45,287 nt of DNA from an uncultured Verrucomicrobiota bacterium (GCA_903845125.1 CAIMWS010000444.1:1-45287), one strand, 5' to 3'; counted from the stretch's first letter, positions 27,873 to 37,438 are shown. Numbers and translations are program-made. Notes: generated by a model not told the origin, from the sequence alone.

Positions 27873-29429
27873 TTATCGCGCCAAGTTAGACACCATTTGC
27901 ATTACGGAAGAATTGATCGCCCCGAGGATGCATTGGGGGTAGATCCCGACAATGAAGATGATGGCGATCACCGGCGCCAGCATCACCCGCTCACCCAGGC
28001 TGAGGTCGGGGAAGCCGGACCAGCGCTCGTTCAGGGGGCCGTTGAACACTTTCTGGAGGAGGGTCAGCAGGAAGATGGCGGTGAGGAGCAGGCCCGCCAC
28101 GGACAACACCGCCGCCCAGGAAACCAGGGAAAAAGCCCCTTTGAAAATGAGGAATTCACCGATGAACCCATTCAGTCCCGGCAGGCCCAGGGAGGAGAAC
28201 ACCGTGATGCCCATCAGGCCGGCGAACACCGGGGCGATCTGGCGCAGGCCGCCAAAGTCCTCCAAGCCCCGCCGGCCGCCCGCGCGGCGCTCGATCAGGC
28301 CCACAAAACAAAACAGGGCGGAGGCGCTGATGCCGTGGTTGAACATCTGAAGGATCACGCCGTTGAGGGCGGCGGCTTTTTCATCGGCCCACAAGGGGCG
28401 GGCATCGGTGGCCTGGGCGGCGGCAAAAATGCCCAGCAGGCAATACCCCAGGTGGTTGATGGAGGAATAAGCCACCACGCGTTTGAGATCCTTTTGGGCC
28501 ATCGCCGCCCCGGCGGAGGCCACGATGGTGAGAACGGCGAGCCCGAGCAGCCAGGGCAGCAGCGCCTGCATCTCGTGCGGGAACACCGGCAGCAGAAGGC
28601 GCAGGAATCCGTAAACCCCCATCTTGGACAGCACACCCGTCAGGATCATGGAAGTGCCTGCGGGGGCCTCCGCGTAGGCCGCCGGCAGCCAGGTATGGAA
28701 CGGGATCAGCGGCACCTTGACTGCCAGCCCCAGGAACACACCGCCAAAAATCAGCGTGGGCATCCACTGGCCCAGGCCGTTTTTCCAGCCGTGGTTTTGG
28801 GCCAGGGCGGCCATGGATTGCGAAAGCTGGCCGGATTTGGCCAGGCGCGCGAGCGTGGCGAAATCGAACGTGCCCGTGGCAAGGTAAAGGGCCTGGAAAG
28901 CCAGCAGCATGGCCACGCTCCCCACCATCGTATAGATGAAAAACTGCATCGCCGCCGGGGTGCGCAGGGTGCCGCCCCAGAGCTTGATCAGGAAATAGGC
29001 CGGGATCAGGCTCAGTTCCCAAAAAATGAACCAATGGAAAAAATTCAGGGCGGTGAAGACGCCGAACAACCCCGCCTCCAGACCCAGCACCAGCGCAAAA
29101 TAGACCTTGGGCTGATCCTCGATGTGCCACGAGGAGACGAGGGAAAACGGAATGACCAGGGCGGTCAGCACCACCATCAGCATGCCCAGGCCGTCCACGC
29201 CGACGTGGTATTTCAGATTCCAGGAGGGGATCCAGGAATACTGTTCCACAAAATTGAAACTGGCTGCCGCGTCGAACTGGTTCCAAAGCAGCATCGCCAG
29301 GCCCATGGCTGCCAGGCTGAAGCCCAGGCCCAGCCGCCGGGCCAGTTCCTTGCGGCCCGCCGGCAGGCTGGCCACCGCCAAGGCCCCCAGCAGGGGCAGC
29401 AACGTGAGGAGGGTCAGGGCCATGCTCAT
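27873..29429 (-). CDS. nuoM: NADH-quinone oxidoreductase subunit M, first copy (NuoM1)
   Basis: A 518-residue antiporter-like proton-pumping subunit. It has the TM5 glutamate E138 (IFWELSLIPAYFLI), the TM7 lysine K238 (GLAVKVPLIPFHTWLP), the TM8 lysine in KDLKRVVAYSSINHLGY and the TM12 glutamate in NGFIGEF, so it should be pump-competent. An insertion of about 25 residues (near 197-220, KSGQLSQSMAALAQNHGWKN) lies before TM7. ATG 29429 has a strong GGGGGAGG ribosome site 5 nt upstream; the open frame continues far upstream but only as antisense-like sequence inside nuoL. It starts 55 bp after nuoL, the largest gap within the nuo genes. Confidence 0.95.
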   Translation of the reverse strand: MSMALTLLTLLPLLGALAVASLPAGRKELARRLGLGFSLAAMGLAMLLWNQFDAAASFNFVEQYSWIPSWNLKYHVGVDGLGMLMVVLTALVIPFSLVSSWHIEDQPKVYFALVLGLEAGLFGVFTALNFFHWFIFWELSLIPAYFLIKLWGGTLRTPAAMQFFIYTMVGSVAMLLAFQALYLATGTFDFATLARLAKSGQLSQSMAALAQNHGWKNGLGQWMPTLIFGGVFLGLAVKVPLIPFHTWLPAAYAEAPAGTSMILTGVLSKMGVYGFLRLLLPVFPHEMQALLPWLLGLAVLTIVASAGAAMAQKDLKRVVAYSSINHLGYCLLGIFAAAQATDARPLWADEKAAALNGVILQMFNHGISASALFCFVGLIERRAGGRRGLEDFGGLRQIAPVFAGLMGITVFSSLGLPGLNGFIGEFLIFKGAFSLVSWAAVLSVAGLLLTAIFLLTLLQKVFNGPLNERWSGFPDLSLGERVMLAPVIAIIFIVGIYPQCILGAINSSVMQMVSNLAR

Positions 29430-29484
29430 GCGTGCCTCCCCCGGTTCAGCAAGTCCATCCAGGCCCCTTTCACCACCGCGCGGT

Positions 29485-31590
29485 TTACCATAGGCCACCT
29501 CCCCAAGCCAGCAACAGCACCAGCATCGCCAGGGCCACCCCGATGACCCGCAGATAATGCTGCACCTGCCCATCCTGCAGGCTGGCCACCCGGCCGCCCG
29601 AATCCTGAATCCGCCGGCAAACCCGGTCGAATCCGCGGTTGACGAGGAGCTCATCGATGGCCCGGTTGATCCAGGCCAGGCCGAGGGTAAGCTGCGCAAG
29701 GATCCGCACACAGCCTTGCCACACAAATTGGTCCAGCCAATGGCAGAATTCCCCGCCCCAGGCGACCGCCCGAATGACAGTGGCCTGGTAAATTTCATCC
29801 ACGCGGAATTTATCCCGCAGCACGGCGAACACCTGGGGCTGGAAGGTTTCCAAGGCATCCGGCGGCAGTTCCCGGGTTTGCCCGGCGCGGCCGTATAACT
29901 TCCACCCGCTGCCGATGCCGGCGGCCACCGCCAGCGTGGAAAGCAGCATCACCCCCAACGTGCCGCTTTCAAACAGCCGGCCCAGTTCCAGGCTCAAATG
30001 ATGCCCGGTCAGATAACTGTGGAACCATGGCCAGGCGGGCGTGCCCAGGAATCCCAGCAGGATGGCGCCGGCGGCCAGGATTTTCAGCGGCCAGACCATG
30101 GCCGGCGGGCTTTCGTGCGGCAGCGCGTGCCCATGAGCGGCTTTATGGCCCGCGGCGGATTTCTTCTTCCTGGGATGAGCGGAGCCTGGCTCCGGCTCCG
30201 GCCCGGCGTGGGCAGCCGGTTGGTGGCCGCGGTATTTGCCCCAGAAAACGAGGGCAACCTGCCGGGTCATGTAAAACGCCGTGAGGAAAGCGCCCACCAG
30301 GCCGAGGAGGAACGGCCCGTGCGAAACCGGCCAGATGGAGGCGGCATGGAGGATTTCGTCCTTGCTCCAAAACCCGGAAAAAAAGACCGGCACCCCCGCC
30401 AGGGCCATCATGCCGATGGCGTACGTCAAGAAGGTGGCCGGCAGGTATTGCCGCAAGCCGCCCATGCGGCGGATGTCCTGCTCCTCGTGGCAGCCGTGGA
30501 TGACCGAGCCGGCGCCCATGAACAGCAGCGCCTTGAAAAAGGCATGGGTGATCAGGTGGAAAACGCCCGCCACATACCCGCCCACGCCCAGGGCCATCAT
30601 CATATAGCCCAGCTGGGACACGGTGGAATAGGCCAGGATGCGTTTGATGTCGGTCTGGGCCACGGCGATCAGCGCGGCGAAGACGGCCGTGATCGCCCCC
30701 ACCCAGGCAATAACGGTGAGGGCATCCGGGGTCAGGATCGGGTATACGCGGGCCATCAGGAACACCCCCGCGGCGACCATCGTGGCGGCATGGATCAAGG
30801 CGCTGACGGGCGTGGGGCCTTCCATGGCGTCGGGCAGCCATACGTGCAGCGGCACCTGGCCGGATTTGCCGACCGCCCCGCCAAACAACAGCAGGCCGAT
30901 CACGGTGGAGAGCGCCAGGCCCTCAAAGGTGGTCTGCACCGCCAGCTTTTCCAGGGCGGATTTCTCCAGGCACCCGGCGCCGTGGTCGTAAAACAACAGG
31001 GTGCCGCTCTGGGAATAAAGCCAGAGCATGCCGACGAAAAAGCAGAGATCGCCGACCCGGGTGGTGATGAACGCCTTCTTGGCGGCCGCCGCGGCGCTGG
31101 GCTTGTGGAACCAAAAACCAATCAGCAGGTAGGAGGTCAGACCGACCAACTCCCAGCAGATGAACAGCAGGAGCAGGCTGTTGGCGATCACCAGCCCCAG
31201 CATGGCGGCGGCGAAAAGGGACAAAAAGCCGAAGAACCGGGTGAAATTCTCATCGCTGGCCATGTAGCCGGCGCTATAGATGAAAATGAGGGAGCCGACG
31301 AAGGTCACCATCACCGCCATCAGGGCCGTGAGGGGATCCAGCACCCAGCCCAGCTTGACGGAGGTGGAGCCGATCTCAAACCAGCTGAAATTGAGGTACT
31401 CCCGCGCCGGCCCGGCGGCGGCGTGCCCCTGCAGGGAGGCCACGAAGGCGGCGAGGGCCACCAGGCACGAGAGACCCATCGCGCCAATGGCCAACCCGGC
31501 CGCAAGGCGGCGCCGCGGCCGTTTGCAGACCGCGATGACGCCTGCCGCCAGCAGGGGCAGGAAAGGTATCAACCACAACAAGCCAACCAT
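29485..31590 (-). CDS. nuoL: NADH-quinone oxidoreductase subunit L, enlarged
   Basis: A 701-residue distal antiporter-like subunit with the long lateral helix that runs along the membrane arm (E. coli NuoL is about 613). Pump residues are present: ICWELVGLTSYLL, GAVGKSGQVPLHVWLPDAMEG, TDIKRILAYSTVSQLGY and SGFWSKDE. Two size differences stand out. A His/Lys/Pro-rich loop (about 465-510) follows GKYRG. The stretch between IYQ and the final helix (QHYLRV) is about 74 residues against about 43 in the remembered E. coli sequence, which lengthens the lateral-helix region. ATG 31590 (MVGLLWLIPF) is chosen; 18 upstream codons are unlike the family. Confidence 0.95.
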   Translation of the reverse strand: MVGLLWLIPFLPLLAAGVIAVCKRPRRRLAAGLAIGAMGLSCLVALAAFVASLQGHAAAGPAREYLNFSWFEIGSTSVKLGWVLDPLTALMAVMVTFVGSLIFIYSAGYMASDENFTRFFGFLSLFAAAMLGLVIANSLLLLFICWELVGLTSYLLIGFWFHKPSAAAAAKKAFITTRVGDLCFFVGMLWLYSQSGTLLFYDHGAGCLEKSALEKLAVQTTFEGLALSTVIGLLLFGGAVGKSGQVPLHVWLPDAMEGPTPVSALIHAATMVAAGVFLMARVYPILTPDALTVIAWVGAITAVFAALIAVAQTDIKRILAYSTVSQLGYMMMALGVGGYVAGVFHLITHAFFKALLFMGAGSVIHGCHEEQDIRRMGGLRQYLPATFLTYAIGMMALAGVPVFFSGFWSKDEILHAASIWPVSHGPFLLGLVGAFLTAFYMTRQVALVFWGKYRGHQPAAHAGPEPEPGSAHPRKKKSAAGHKAAHGHALPHESPPAMVWPLKILAAGAILLGFLGTPAWPWFHSYLTGHHLSLELGRLFESGTLGVMLLSTLAVAAGIGSGWKLYGRAGQTRELPPDALETFQPQVFAVLRDKFRVDEIYQATVIRAVAWGGEFCHWLDQFVWQGCVRILAQLTLGLAWINRAIDELLVNRGFDRVCRRIQDSGGRVASLQDGQVQHYLRVIGVALAMLVLLLAWGGGLW

Positions 31591-31598
31591 TAAAAAAA

Positions 31599-31910
31599 TT
31601 ACCCTTTCAATGAATCCACCTGGTCCAGATTGGTGGTCCGGCAATGCCGGTAAATGGCGATCACCAAGGCCAGGCCCACCGCCGCCTCCGCCGCCGCCAC
31701 GGCGATGGAGAACAGGGCGAACATCACCCCGGCCAGCGGCTCAGGATTTTTGCTGAACCGCCAAAAGGCAAGGAAATTGAGATTGGCCGCGTTGAGCATC
31801 AGCTCGATGCCCACCAGCACCACAATGGCATTCCGCCGGGCCAGCACGCCCGCCAGGCCCACGCTGAACAGCGCGGCGGACAACAGCAGGAAATGGTTCA
31901 AGGTGAGCAT
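31599..31910 (-). CDS. nuoK: NADH-quinone oxidoreductase subunit K
   Basis: A 103-residue, three-helix membrane subunit. The conserved helix-2 glutamate is in [17 protein letters not shown], and a second glutamate is in [11 protein letters not shown]; both form part of the proton path beside NuoJ and NuoN. Length and sequence are typical. The start is one base after the nuoJ stop (TGATATG), so translation is probably coupled; no separate ribosome site is seen. The gene lies 8 bp before nuoL. Confidence 0.96.
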   Translation of the reverse strand: MLTLNHFLLLSAALFSVGLAGVLARRNAIVVLVGIELMLNAANLNFLAFWRFSKNPEPLAGVMFALFSIAVAAAEAAVGLALVIAIYRHCRTTNLDQVDSLKG

Positions 31911-31911
31911 A

Positions 31912-32409
31912 TCAATCGGGCTTGGGATCGGTCATGGCAATCACCACCGCGCCGATCATGGACACCGTGAGGAGCACCCCAAGGACTTCCAGCGGCAGCA
32001 CGTAGTTCCGCATAAGTTCTTCCCCGATCTGGCGCACGGACAGCTGCGGGGACGGGGGGGCGGCCTGCCCCACGCCGGAGGCGAGGATGCCGATGGCCAG
32101 GCACCCGAAAACCAGGGCGGCAATGCTGACGCCGGTGAGCCAGGATTTGGAGACCAGCGGGCCGGTGGCGGGCAAATCGGCGTTGCGGGTGAGGAGCAGA
32201 GCGAATACCATCAGGATGGCCACCGCCCCCACGTAAACCATGATCTGGGCCAAGCCGACAAATTCGGCCCCCAGGAGGAGGAACAGGGCGGCCACACCCA
32301 CGAAGGCGACGGCCAGGCAAAGCACACAATGCACCAGGTTGCGCAACGCCACGGCGGCGGTTGCGCCGGCGAGTATCAACAACGCGATGATGGTAAAAGC
32401 CAACTGCAT
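31912..32409 (-). CDS. nuoJ: NADH-quinone oxidoreductase subunit J
   Basis: A 165-residue membrane subunit with five predicted helices. The NuoJ signature [23 protein letters not shown] is the helix that forms a pi-bulge and links quinone chemistry to the pumping subunits. ATG 32409 is preceded by AAGGTGAT at good spacing, and the frame upstream of it is antisense-like sequence inside nuoH. It lies 17 bp after nuoH and 1 bp before nuoK. Confidence 0.95.
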   Translation of the reverse strand: MQLAFTIIALLILAGATAAVALRNLVHCVLCLAVAFVGVAALFLLLGAEFVGLAQIMVYVGAVAILMVFALLLTRNADLPATGPLVSKSWLTGVSIAALVFGCLAIGILASGVGQAAPPSPQLSVRQIGEELMRNYVLPLEVLGVLLTVSMIGAVVIAMTDPKPD

Positions 32410-32426
32410 TTGATCACCTTTTCCGG

Positions 32427-33629
32427 TCAACTGGCATAACGATAAATCCGCGGCCCCACCTGGCGGCGGCGCAACATGGCGCGCCCCAGGCCGGTGAAAG
32501 CGCCCGCCACGATGCCAAAGCACACCAACCAGCGGCACAGCCAGGCTCCGGGGAACTGCCAACCGGCGGTGGCGTGCCACAAAATGGCGGTGGCAAAGTT
32601 GAGTAAAGCCAGGGGCATCAGGAATTTCCAGGAAAAATTCATGAGCTGATCGGCCCGCAAACGCGGCAGGGTACCCCGGATCCAGATGAACCCAAACACC
32701 AGTGCCACCAGCTTCGCCACATACCAGAAGATCCCCGGCACCCACTCCAGGAACGGGAACGGCGCGTGCCAACCGCCCAGGAACAAAGTGATGCCCAGGC
32801 CGCTCACGGCGAACATCCCAAAATATTCCGCCATGAAAAACACCGCGTATTTGAACCCGGAATATTCGGTCATGAAGCCGCCGATGATCTCCGACTCCCC
32901 CTCCGGGAGATCGAATGGGGAGCGGTTGGACTCCGCCGCCGCCGCCGTCAGAAAGATCAGGAAACCGGCCAAACCCCACGGGGTGAAGATGTTCCAGCCC
33001 GGCAGCCCCCAGGCCGCGGAGCCTTGGCCGGCGACAATCTCCACCAGGGACATGGAGCCGGTCATCATGATCACGACCAGGGTGGAAAGCACCAGCGGCA
33101 GCTCGAAACTGATCATCTGGGCGATGGCCCGCATGGCCCCCAGGAGCGAATATTTGTTGCGGCTGGACCAGCCGGCCATGAACGCCGCCAACTCGCCGGC
33201 CGTGCCGATGGCAAAGAAAAACAGCACGCCGGCATCCAGGTTCACCGCCACCAACTGCGGCCCGTAAGGCAGCACCGCCAGCGCGAGGGTGATTGGGGCG
33301 AGCATCACCAGCGGGGCCAGGAAATGGACCAACTGGTCGGCCCGCTCGGGCACGATATCCTCCTTGGTGATCATCTTGATGCCATCGGCGGCGGGCTGCA
33401 GGATCCCGAATGGCCCGGCACGGTTGGGGCCGGGCCGGTTCTGAATGCGGCCGAGGCCTTTGCGCTCCAGCAGGGTGATGACCGCGAAGAAAGCCGCGTT
33501 GGCGCCGAGGATCACCGCCATGGCCACCAGGTTCACCACCCAGGGATGGGTGGCCAGGTTTTTCAATTGGGCAAGCCAGCTTCCGGTGGCGTCCCCGGCG
33601 AGGGCCAAAAGTGTGCTCCAGGGAGTCAT
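32427..33629 (-). CDS. nuoH: NADH-quinone oxidoreductase subunit H
   Basis: A 400-residue membrane subunit forming the quinone entry site and the link between peripheral and membrane arms. Conserved features are ERKGLGRIQNRPGPNRAGPFGILQ, the acidic SFELPLVLS and the loop ESNRSPFDLPEGESEIIGGFMTEYS. ATG 33629 overlaps the nuoI stop in ATGA and has GGGAGA upstream. The length is somewhat above the usual 325-350, mostly from the N-terminus and the stretch near 205-230 (SLVEIVAGQGSAAWGLPG). Confidence 0.96.
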   Translation of the reverse strand: MTPWSTLLALAGDATGSWLAQLKNLATHPWVVNLVAMAVILGANAAFFAVITLLERKGLGRIQNRPGPNRAGPFGILQPAADGIKMITKEDIVPERADQLVHFLAPLVMLAPITLALAVLPYGPQLVAVNLDAGVLFFFAIGTAGELAAFMAGWSSRNKYSLLGAMRAIAQMISFELPLVLSTLVVIMMTGSMSLVEIVAGQGSAAWGLPGWNIFTPWGLAGFLIFLTAAAAESNRSPFDLPEGESEIIGGFMTEYSGFKYAVFFMAEYFGMFAVSGLGITLFLGGWHAPFPFLEWVPGIFWYVAKLVALVFGFIWIRGTLPRLRADQLMNFSWKFLMPLALLNFATAILWHATAGWQFPGAWLCRWLVCFGIVAGAFTGLGRAMLRRRQVGPRIYRYAS

Positions 33630-34204
33630 GGCTTTTTCTCCCGGGTTGCCGCCGCGGCGGGCGCGGGGGATTTGGCGGCCGCCGCCTTGGCCTGCTGGCG
33701 CTCGCGCTCGGCCGCGAGCTGGGCATCCACGGCGGTGGCTTCCGCCGGGCGGATCTGGTGGTAATATTCGTTGGACTTGGCCAGCTTGGAGCGGTTCAGT
33801 ATCAGGCCCCCGAAGCGATCCGCGGTGCTGACCTCGAATTCCTGGTCCATCTTGATGGAATCGAACGGGCAGACCTCCACGCAGATCTGGCAGCCCATGC
33901 AGACCGATACATCGATATCGAAGATCCTGGGGAACTTCAGCAGCTTGCCGCTGCCATCCTGCTCCGGCACGATATAGATGCACTGCGGCGGGCACTCCTT
34001 CTCGCAAATCTTGCAGGAGACACAGCGCAGCCCCTTGACCGGATCGCCATCGTAAACCAGGAACGGGAAGCTGCGGTAATTCTCATGGTGCTCCCGCTTT
34101 TCCTCCGGGTATTGGATGGTGACGAACCGCCCGGGATCGTGGTAGCTGCCGAAGAAATTCCGCGCGGTTTCCTTCAAGCCTTTGATGATTCCAAAGCCGG
34201 GCAT
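33626..34204 (-). CDS. nuoI: NADH-quinone oxidoreductase subunit I (2x[4Fe-4S] ferredoxin-like)
   Basis: A 192-residue iron-sulphur subunit carrying two [4Fe-4S] clusters: C61, C64, C67, C71 and C102, C105, C108, C112, each in a CxxCxxCxxxCP pattern. It passes electrons to NuoB. The C-terminus (about 165-192) is an Ala/Lys/Pro-rich tail not needed for the fold. ATG 34204 (MPGFGIIKGL) is preceded by AAGGA; the 22 residues encoded upstream are Trp-rich and not family-like. In an operon without nuoG, this subunit could be the point where electrons enter from another donor. Confidence 0.95.
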   Translation of the reverse strand: MPGFGIIKGLKETARNFFGSYHDPGRFVTIQYPEEKREHHENYRSFPFLVYDGDPVKGLRCVSCKICEKECPPQCIYIVPEQDGSGKLLKFPRIFDIDVSVCMGCQICVEVCPFDSIKMDQEFEVSTADRFGGLILNRSKLAKSNEYYHQIRPAEATAVDAQLAAERERQQAKAAAAKSPAPAAAATREKKP

Positions 34205-34214
34205 AATCCATTCC

Positions 34215-35420
34215 TTAACGGTCCACCTCACCCAGGACGATATCCACGCTGCCCAGGATGATGACCACATCCGCCACCTTCTGGCCGAGGCACAGGTCTT
34301 CCAGGATGGTGAGGTTGATCAGGCTGGGCGGGCGCACCCGGTAGCGGTAGGGATTGGCGGAACCGTCGCTGACCAGGTAAAAACCGAGCTCGCCTTTGGG
34401 GGCCTCGATGCGGCCGTAGGCCTCCCCGGGCCGGGGTTTGAAATTGCGGAGCTTCGCCCGGGCATCGATGATCGGCCCGGAGGGGATGTCCTTCAACGCG
34501 GGTTCGAGGATGCGGAGGGACTCGCGCATCTCGAGCAGGCGCAGCATGAAGCGGTCGTAGCAGTCCCCGTGGGCCCCCAGCGGCACGCGAAACTCAAACC
34601 GGTTGTAGATGCCGTATTGGTCGACCTTGCGGATATCGTAATTCACCCCGCTGGCGCGCAGCATGGGCCCGGAGATGCCGGCGTTGATGGCCAGCTCCCG
34701 GGACAAAGCGCCCACCCCCTGCAGCCGGGCCATCACAATTTCGTTGCCGGTCAGCAACGCCTCGAACTCATCCAGGAACCGGGGGAAATCGGCCACGAGG
34801 CGGCGGGTTTGTTCCAGCCAGCCGGGGGGGAGATCGATGCGGCAGCCGCCAAACCGCATGTAATTGCACATCATGCGGGCGCCGGACAGGGCCTCGAACA
34901 GATCCAGGATTTTTTCCCGCTCGCGGAAGGCATACATCAGCGGGGTGCCCATGGCTCCCAGGTCCTGCATCAGGAAACCCATCAGGCAGGCGTGGTTTTG
35001 CAGCCGGGTCAACTCGGCCGTGATGATGCGGATGTATTCCGCCCGCTCGGGCACCTGCAGCCCGGCCAGTTTTTCCACCGCCAGGGCGTAGGCCCAGTTG
35101 TTGGTCATGGAGCAGAAATAATCCAGCCGGTCCGTGTAGGGCATGGAGGAGAGGTAGGTCGTCTGCTCGGCGATCTTTTCGTGATTGCGGTGCAGATATC
35201 CGAAGACCGGCTTGAGCCGGATGACCGTCTCGCCTTCCAGCACCAGGTCCATGCGGAACACCCCGTGCGTGGAGGGATGCTGCGGCCCCATGGAAATTTC
35301 CAGCCAGTCGCCTTCCCGCTCGCCCTGGTCCGAATACTTCGGAACCACCCGGCAGGCAGGCTCAGCGGCGCCCGGGAGGCCGGGTTTAAAAGCGTTTTCG
35401 GGCTGGGCGAAATCAACCAT
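34215..35420 (-). CDS. nuoD: NADH-quinone oxidoreductase subunit D
   Basis: A 401-residue peripheral-arm subunit related to the large subunit of [NiFe] hydrogenases, forming the quinone-binding cavity with NuoB and Nuo[13 protein letters not shown] carries the quinone-site histidine, and [15 protein letters not shown] and the C-terminal [11 protein letters not shown] motif are conserved. ATG 35420 ([11 protein letters not shown]) overlaps the end of nuoC by 8 nt and has GGGAGG upstream. nuoC and nuoD are separate genes, unlike the E. coli fusion. Confidence 0.96.
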   Translation of the reverse strand: MVDFAQPENAFKPGLPGAAEPACRVVPKYSDQGEREGDWLEISMGPQHPSTHGVFRMDLVLEGETVIRLKPVFGYLHRNHEKIAEQTTYLSSMPYTDRLDYFCSMTNNWAYALAVEKLAGLQVPERAEYIRIITAELTRLQNHACLMGFLMQDLGAMGTPLMYAFREREKILDLFEALSGARMMCNYMRFGGCRIDLPPGWLEQTRRLVADFPRFLDEFEALLTGNEIVMARLQGVGALSRELAINAGISGPMLRASGVNYDIRKVDQYGIYNRFEFRVPLGAHGDCYDRFMLRLLEMRESLRILEPALKDIPSGPIIDARAKLRNFKPRPGEAYGRIEAPKGELGFYLVSDGSANPYRYRVRPPSLINLTILEDLCLGQKVADVVIILGSVDIVLGEVDR

Positions 35421-36051
35421 GGGCCGCCTCCCGAGGGTAGTGCCGGCGGGCTTTCTCCAGGAGCGCCCCGTGCGGCGTTGGCTCGTATTCGTAGTCGTCC
35501 GGCTCGCAGTAATCCTTGCGCATCGGGTGATCCGCAAATCCCTCCCACATCAGCAGGCGGCGCAGATCCGGGTGGCCGTCGAAGATCACACCGTAAAGAT
35601 CGTAAATCTCCCGTTCCTGGAACTCGGCGCTGCGATACAAGGGCACCAGGGAGGGCAGATGGGTGCGGTCGGTGCGGTTTTCTGTGCGCATCCGCAGGAC
35701 CAGCGGGCCGTGGCGCAGCGGCGTGGAATAAAAGTGATAAACCACCTCCAAATAGCCGGGCACGATTTTTTCCAGGATTTCGTCCACCTCGATTTCCTGG
35801 CCTTTGAATTCGCGCTTCACGCGCACTTTTTCGGTGACCGTTTTATCCAGCCAATCGAGGCCGGTGACGTTGGAGAGGAAGTCCAGCTGCAGCGCGGCAT
35901 CGTTTTTGAGAAATCCGGCCACCTTCAGGCCCGAGGCGGCATCCACCCAGAGGGAATCCGGATTGCCGGGACTGCCATTGGGCACAATCTCCAGCCGCGC
36001 CTTGGGGAAGGCGGCGGCGAGGCGGGTTTTGAGCTGGGGAAGGGTTTCCAT
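35413..36051 (-). CDS. nuoC: NADH-quinone oxidoreductase subunit C
   Basis: A 212-residue peripheral-arm subunit without cofactors that supports NuoD and NuoB. The family signature ERAEWLPSL-type region appears as [41 protein letters not shown], followed by [11 protein letters not shown]. The start codon shares one base with the nuoB stop (TGATG) and follows GGGAAG. Confidence 0.94.
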   Translation of the reverse strand: METLPQLKTRLAAAFPKARLEIVPNGSPGNPDSLWVDAASGLKVAGFLKNDAALQLDFLSNVTGLDWLDKTVTEKVRVKREFKGQEIEVDEILEKIVPGYLEVVYHFYSTPLRHGPLVLRMRTENRTDRTHLPSLVPLYRSAEFQEREIYDLYGVIFDGHPDLRRLLMWEGFADHPMRKDYCEPDDYEYEPTPHGALLEKARRHYPREAAHG

Positions 36052-36665
36052 CAGGCTTCCCGGGTTATTTTCAGCGGCCGCCAGAGGGAACTGTTCCGGG
36101 CTGGCTCCAGATCGTGCGCGCCGTGGGTGGGGACGGGGTACTCGGCCGGCGCATCGGTCCGCAAATGCCGCGGGCGATCCGGGCCGGTCAATTTCTGCCC
36201 GCTGATGATCCGCTGCAAAGTCATCAAGGCATGGATCAGGGCCTCCGGCCGCGGCGGGCAGCCGGGAATATGCACATCCACCGGCAGGAAACGGTCCACC
36301 CCCTTCAATACGTTGTAGCCCTGCTTGAAAGGGCCGCCGGAGATGGCGCAGGCGCCCATGGCGATCACATACTTCGGCTCCGGCATCTGATTGTACAGGC
36401 GCACCACCTGCGGGGCCATTTTCTTGGTCACCGTGCCCGCCACGATCATCAAATCCGCCTGCCGGGGGGAAGGCCGGAACACCTCGGCCCCGAACCGGGC
36501 CAGGTCGAACCGGGCCATGGACGCGGCGATCATCTCGATGGCGCAGCAGGCCAGGCCAAAGCCCAAGGGCCAGATGGAATTGCTGCGCCCCCAGTTGTAA
36601 AGGGTTTCCAGGCCGATGGTGATGACACCCTGCCGCTTCAGTTCGCTGATGAGGGCCTGGTCCAT
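36051..36665 (-). CDS. nuoB: NADH-quinone oxidoreductase subunit B
   Basis: A 204-residue subunit holding cluster N2, the last iron-sulphur centre before quinone. Its four ligands are C40, C41, C106 and C136 ([24 protein letters not shown]). The C-terminal 40 residues beyond ISGQK extend past the usual core. It starts 4 nt after the nuoA stop with GGAAGTGAG as ribosome site. Confidence 0.96.
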   Translation of the reverse strand: MDQALISELKRQGVITIGLETLYNWGRSNSIWPLGFGLACCAIEMIAASMARFDLARFGAEVFRPSPRQADLMIVAGTVTKKMAPQVVRLYNQMPEPKYVIAMGACAISGGPFKQGYNVLKGVDRFLPVDVHIPGCPPRPEALIHALMTLQRIISGQKLTGPDRPRHLRTDAPAEYPVPTHGAHDLEPARNSSLWRPLKITREA

Positions 36666-36669
36666 GAGC

Positions 36670-37047
36670 TCACTTCCAGTTCAACACCCCTTTGCTCCAA
36701 GCCCACGCCAGGCCTTCCAGCAGCAAAAGGACAAAGATCAGCATCGCCACCACCGCCCCTACCGGCAATTTCAGGAAAGCGACCGCGAATGGAAACAGGA
36801 AGATGGTCTCCACATCAAAGATCAGGAAGAGGATCGCGTAGAGGTAGTAATCGGATCGGAACCGGATCCAGGAATCGCCTTGGGATACCAATCCGCATTC
36901 ATAGGTGGCACTTTTCTGCGGGCCTGGCTTGAGCGGACTGTACGTTTTGGACCACAGCCGCGCCAAGGCGATGGGGAGCAATGGAAAAACGATGGCGATG
37001 GCCAGAAAAGCGGCCAAAAACAGATATGCGTTGTAGTCACCAGCCAT
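36670..37047 (-). CDS. nuoA: NADH-quinone oxidoreductase subunit A
   Basis: A 125-residue, three-helix membrane subunit. The conserved loop [41 protein letters not shown] carries the cysteine of the quinone-site loop and the acidic helix. It is the first of twelve nuo genes. No ribosome site precedes ATG 37047. CAAAAT ends 6 nt before the ATG, the leaderless spacing seen elsewhere in the window, but no -35 is recognisable, so nuoA may use an internal promoter or rely on the upstream 98-residue gene's promoter. Confidence 0.95.
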   Translation of the reverse strand: MAGDYNAYLFLAAFLAIAIVFPLLPIALARLWSKTYSPLKPGPQKSATYECGLVSQGDSWIRFRSDYYLYAILFLIFDVETIFLFPFAVAFLKLPVGAVVAMLIFVLLLLEGLAWAWSKGVLNWK

Positions 37048-37135
37048 GCGTTAATTTTGAACCATTCCACCCCGGGTCACCTTCCACCGCCGCCAGCCGC
37101 GCCGGCCATCCCGAAGTTAAAATCATTAGTGTTAA

Positions 37136-37432
37136 TTATTCTTCAGAACCTTCAGATGAATTCTCTTTGGGTTCCGGGCGCCGCAAGCCCACCGATTGGG
37201 CAATGTCGTCAAATTCCTCCCGGCCGACCGTATCCAGGGATTTGCCCCGGGCCGTGAGTTTTTCATTTATTTTGATGGCCTTTTCGGTCATCGTTTCGTG
37301 GGTTTCCTTCGTCCCCCCAGCCAATAAAAAATTGGGGCCCTGGGTGACCCGTTTATGACCATCGGAATCAAGCCCCAGTCCCAGCATCATCGCCCGCGAA
37401 CGCGAGTTCCTCTTCTGCGGCATTTGCGCCAT
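37136..37432 (-). CDS. Small conserved-looking hypothetical protein preceding nuoA
   Basis: A 98-residue hydrophilic protein with no family I can name. The sequence (MAQMPQKRNSRSRAMMLGLG, then KETHETMTEKAIKINEKL and DTVGREEFDDIAQSVGL) has a basic N-terminus and an acidic, helical C-terminus, a composition quite unlike the shadow frames around it. It lies 88 bp upstream of nuoA on the same strand with no terminator between, so it is probably co-transcribed with complex I. Its ATG lies 6 nt after a -10-like element and it has no Shine-Dalgarno sequence. It could be an assembly or regulatory factor, but that is only inferred from position. Confidence 0.75.
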   Translation of the reverse strand: MAQMPQKRNSRSRAMMLGLGLDSDGHKRVTQGPNFLLAGGTKETHETMTEKAIKINEKLTARGKSLDTVGREEFDDIAQSVGLRRPEPKENSSEGSEE

Positions 37433-37438
37433 ACGCCA

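Noticed and set aside
26543..27889. 448-codon plus-strand frame antisense to nuoM2, and similar long frames at 27663-29546, 29998-31593 and 34182-35807
   Set aside because: His/Gln/Gly-rich products typical of reverse-strand readings of membrane-protein genes; the nuo genes on the other strand are certain.
34205..34270. 22-residue N-terminal extension of NuoI
   Set aside because: A Trp-rich run not seen in the family; ATG 34204 has a Shine-Dalgarno site and matches the family start.
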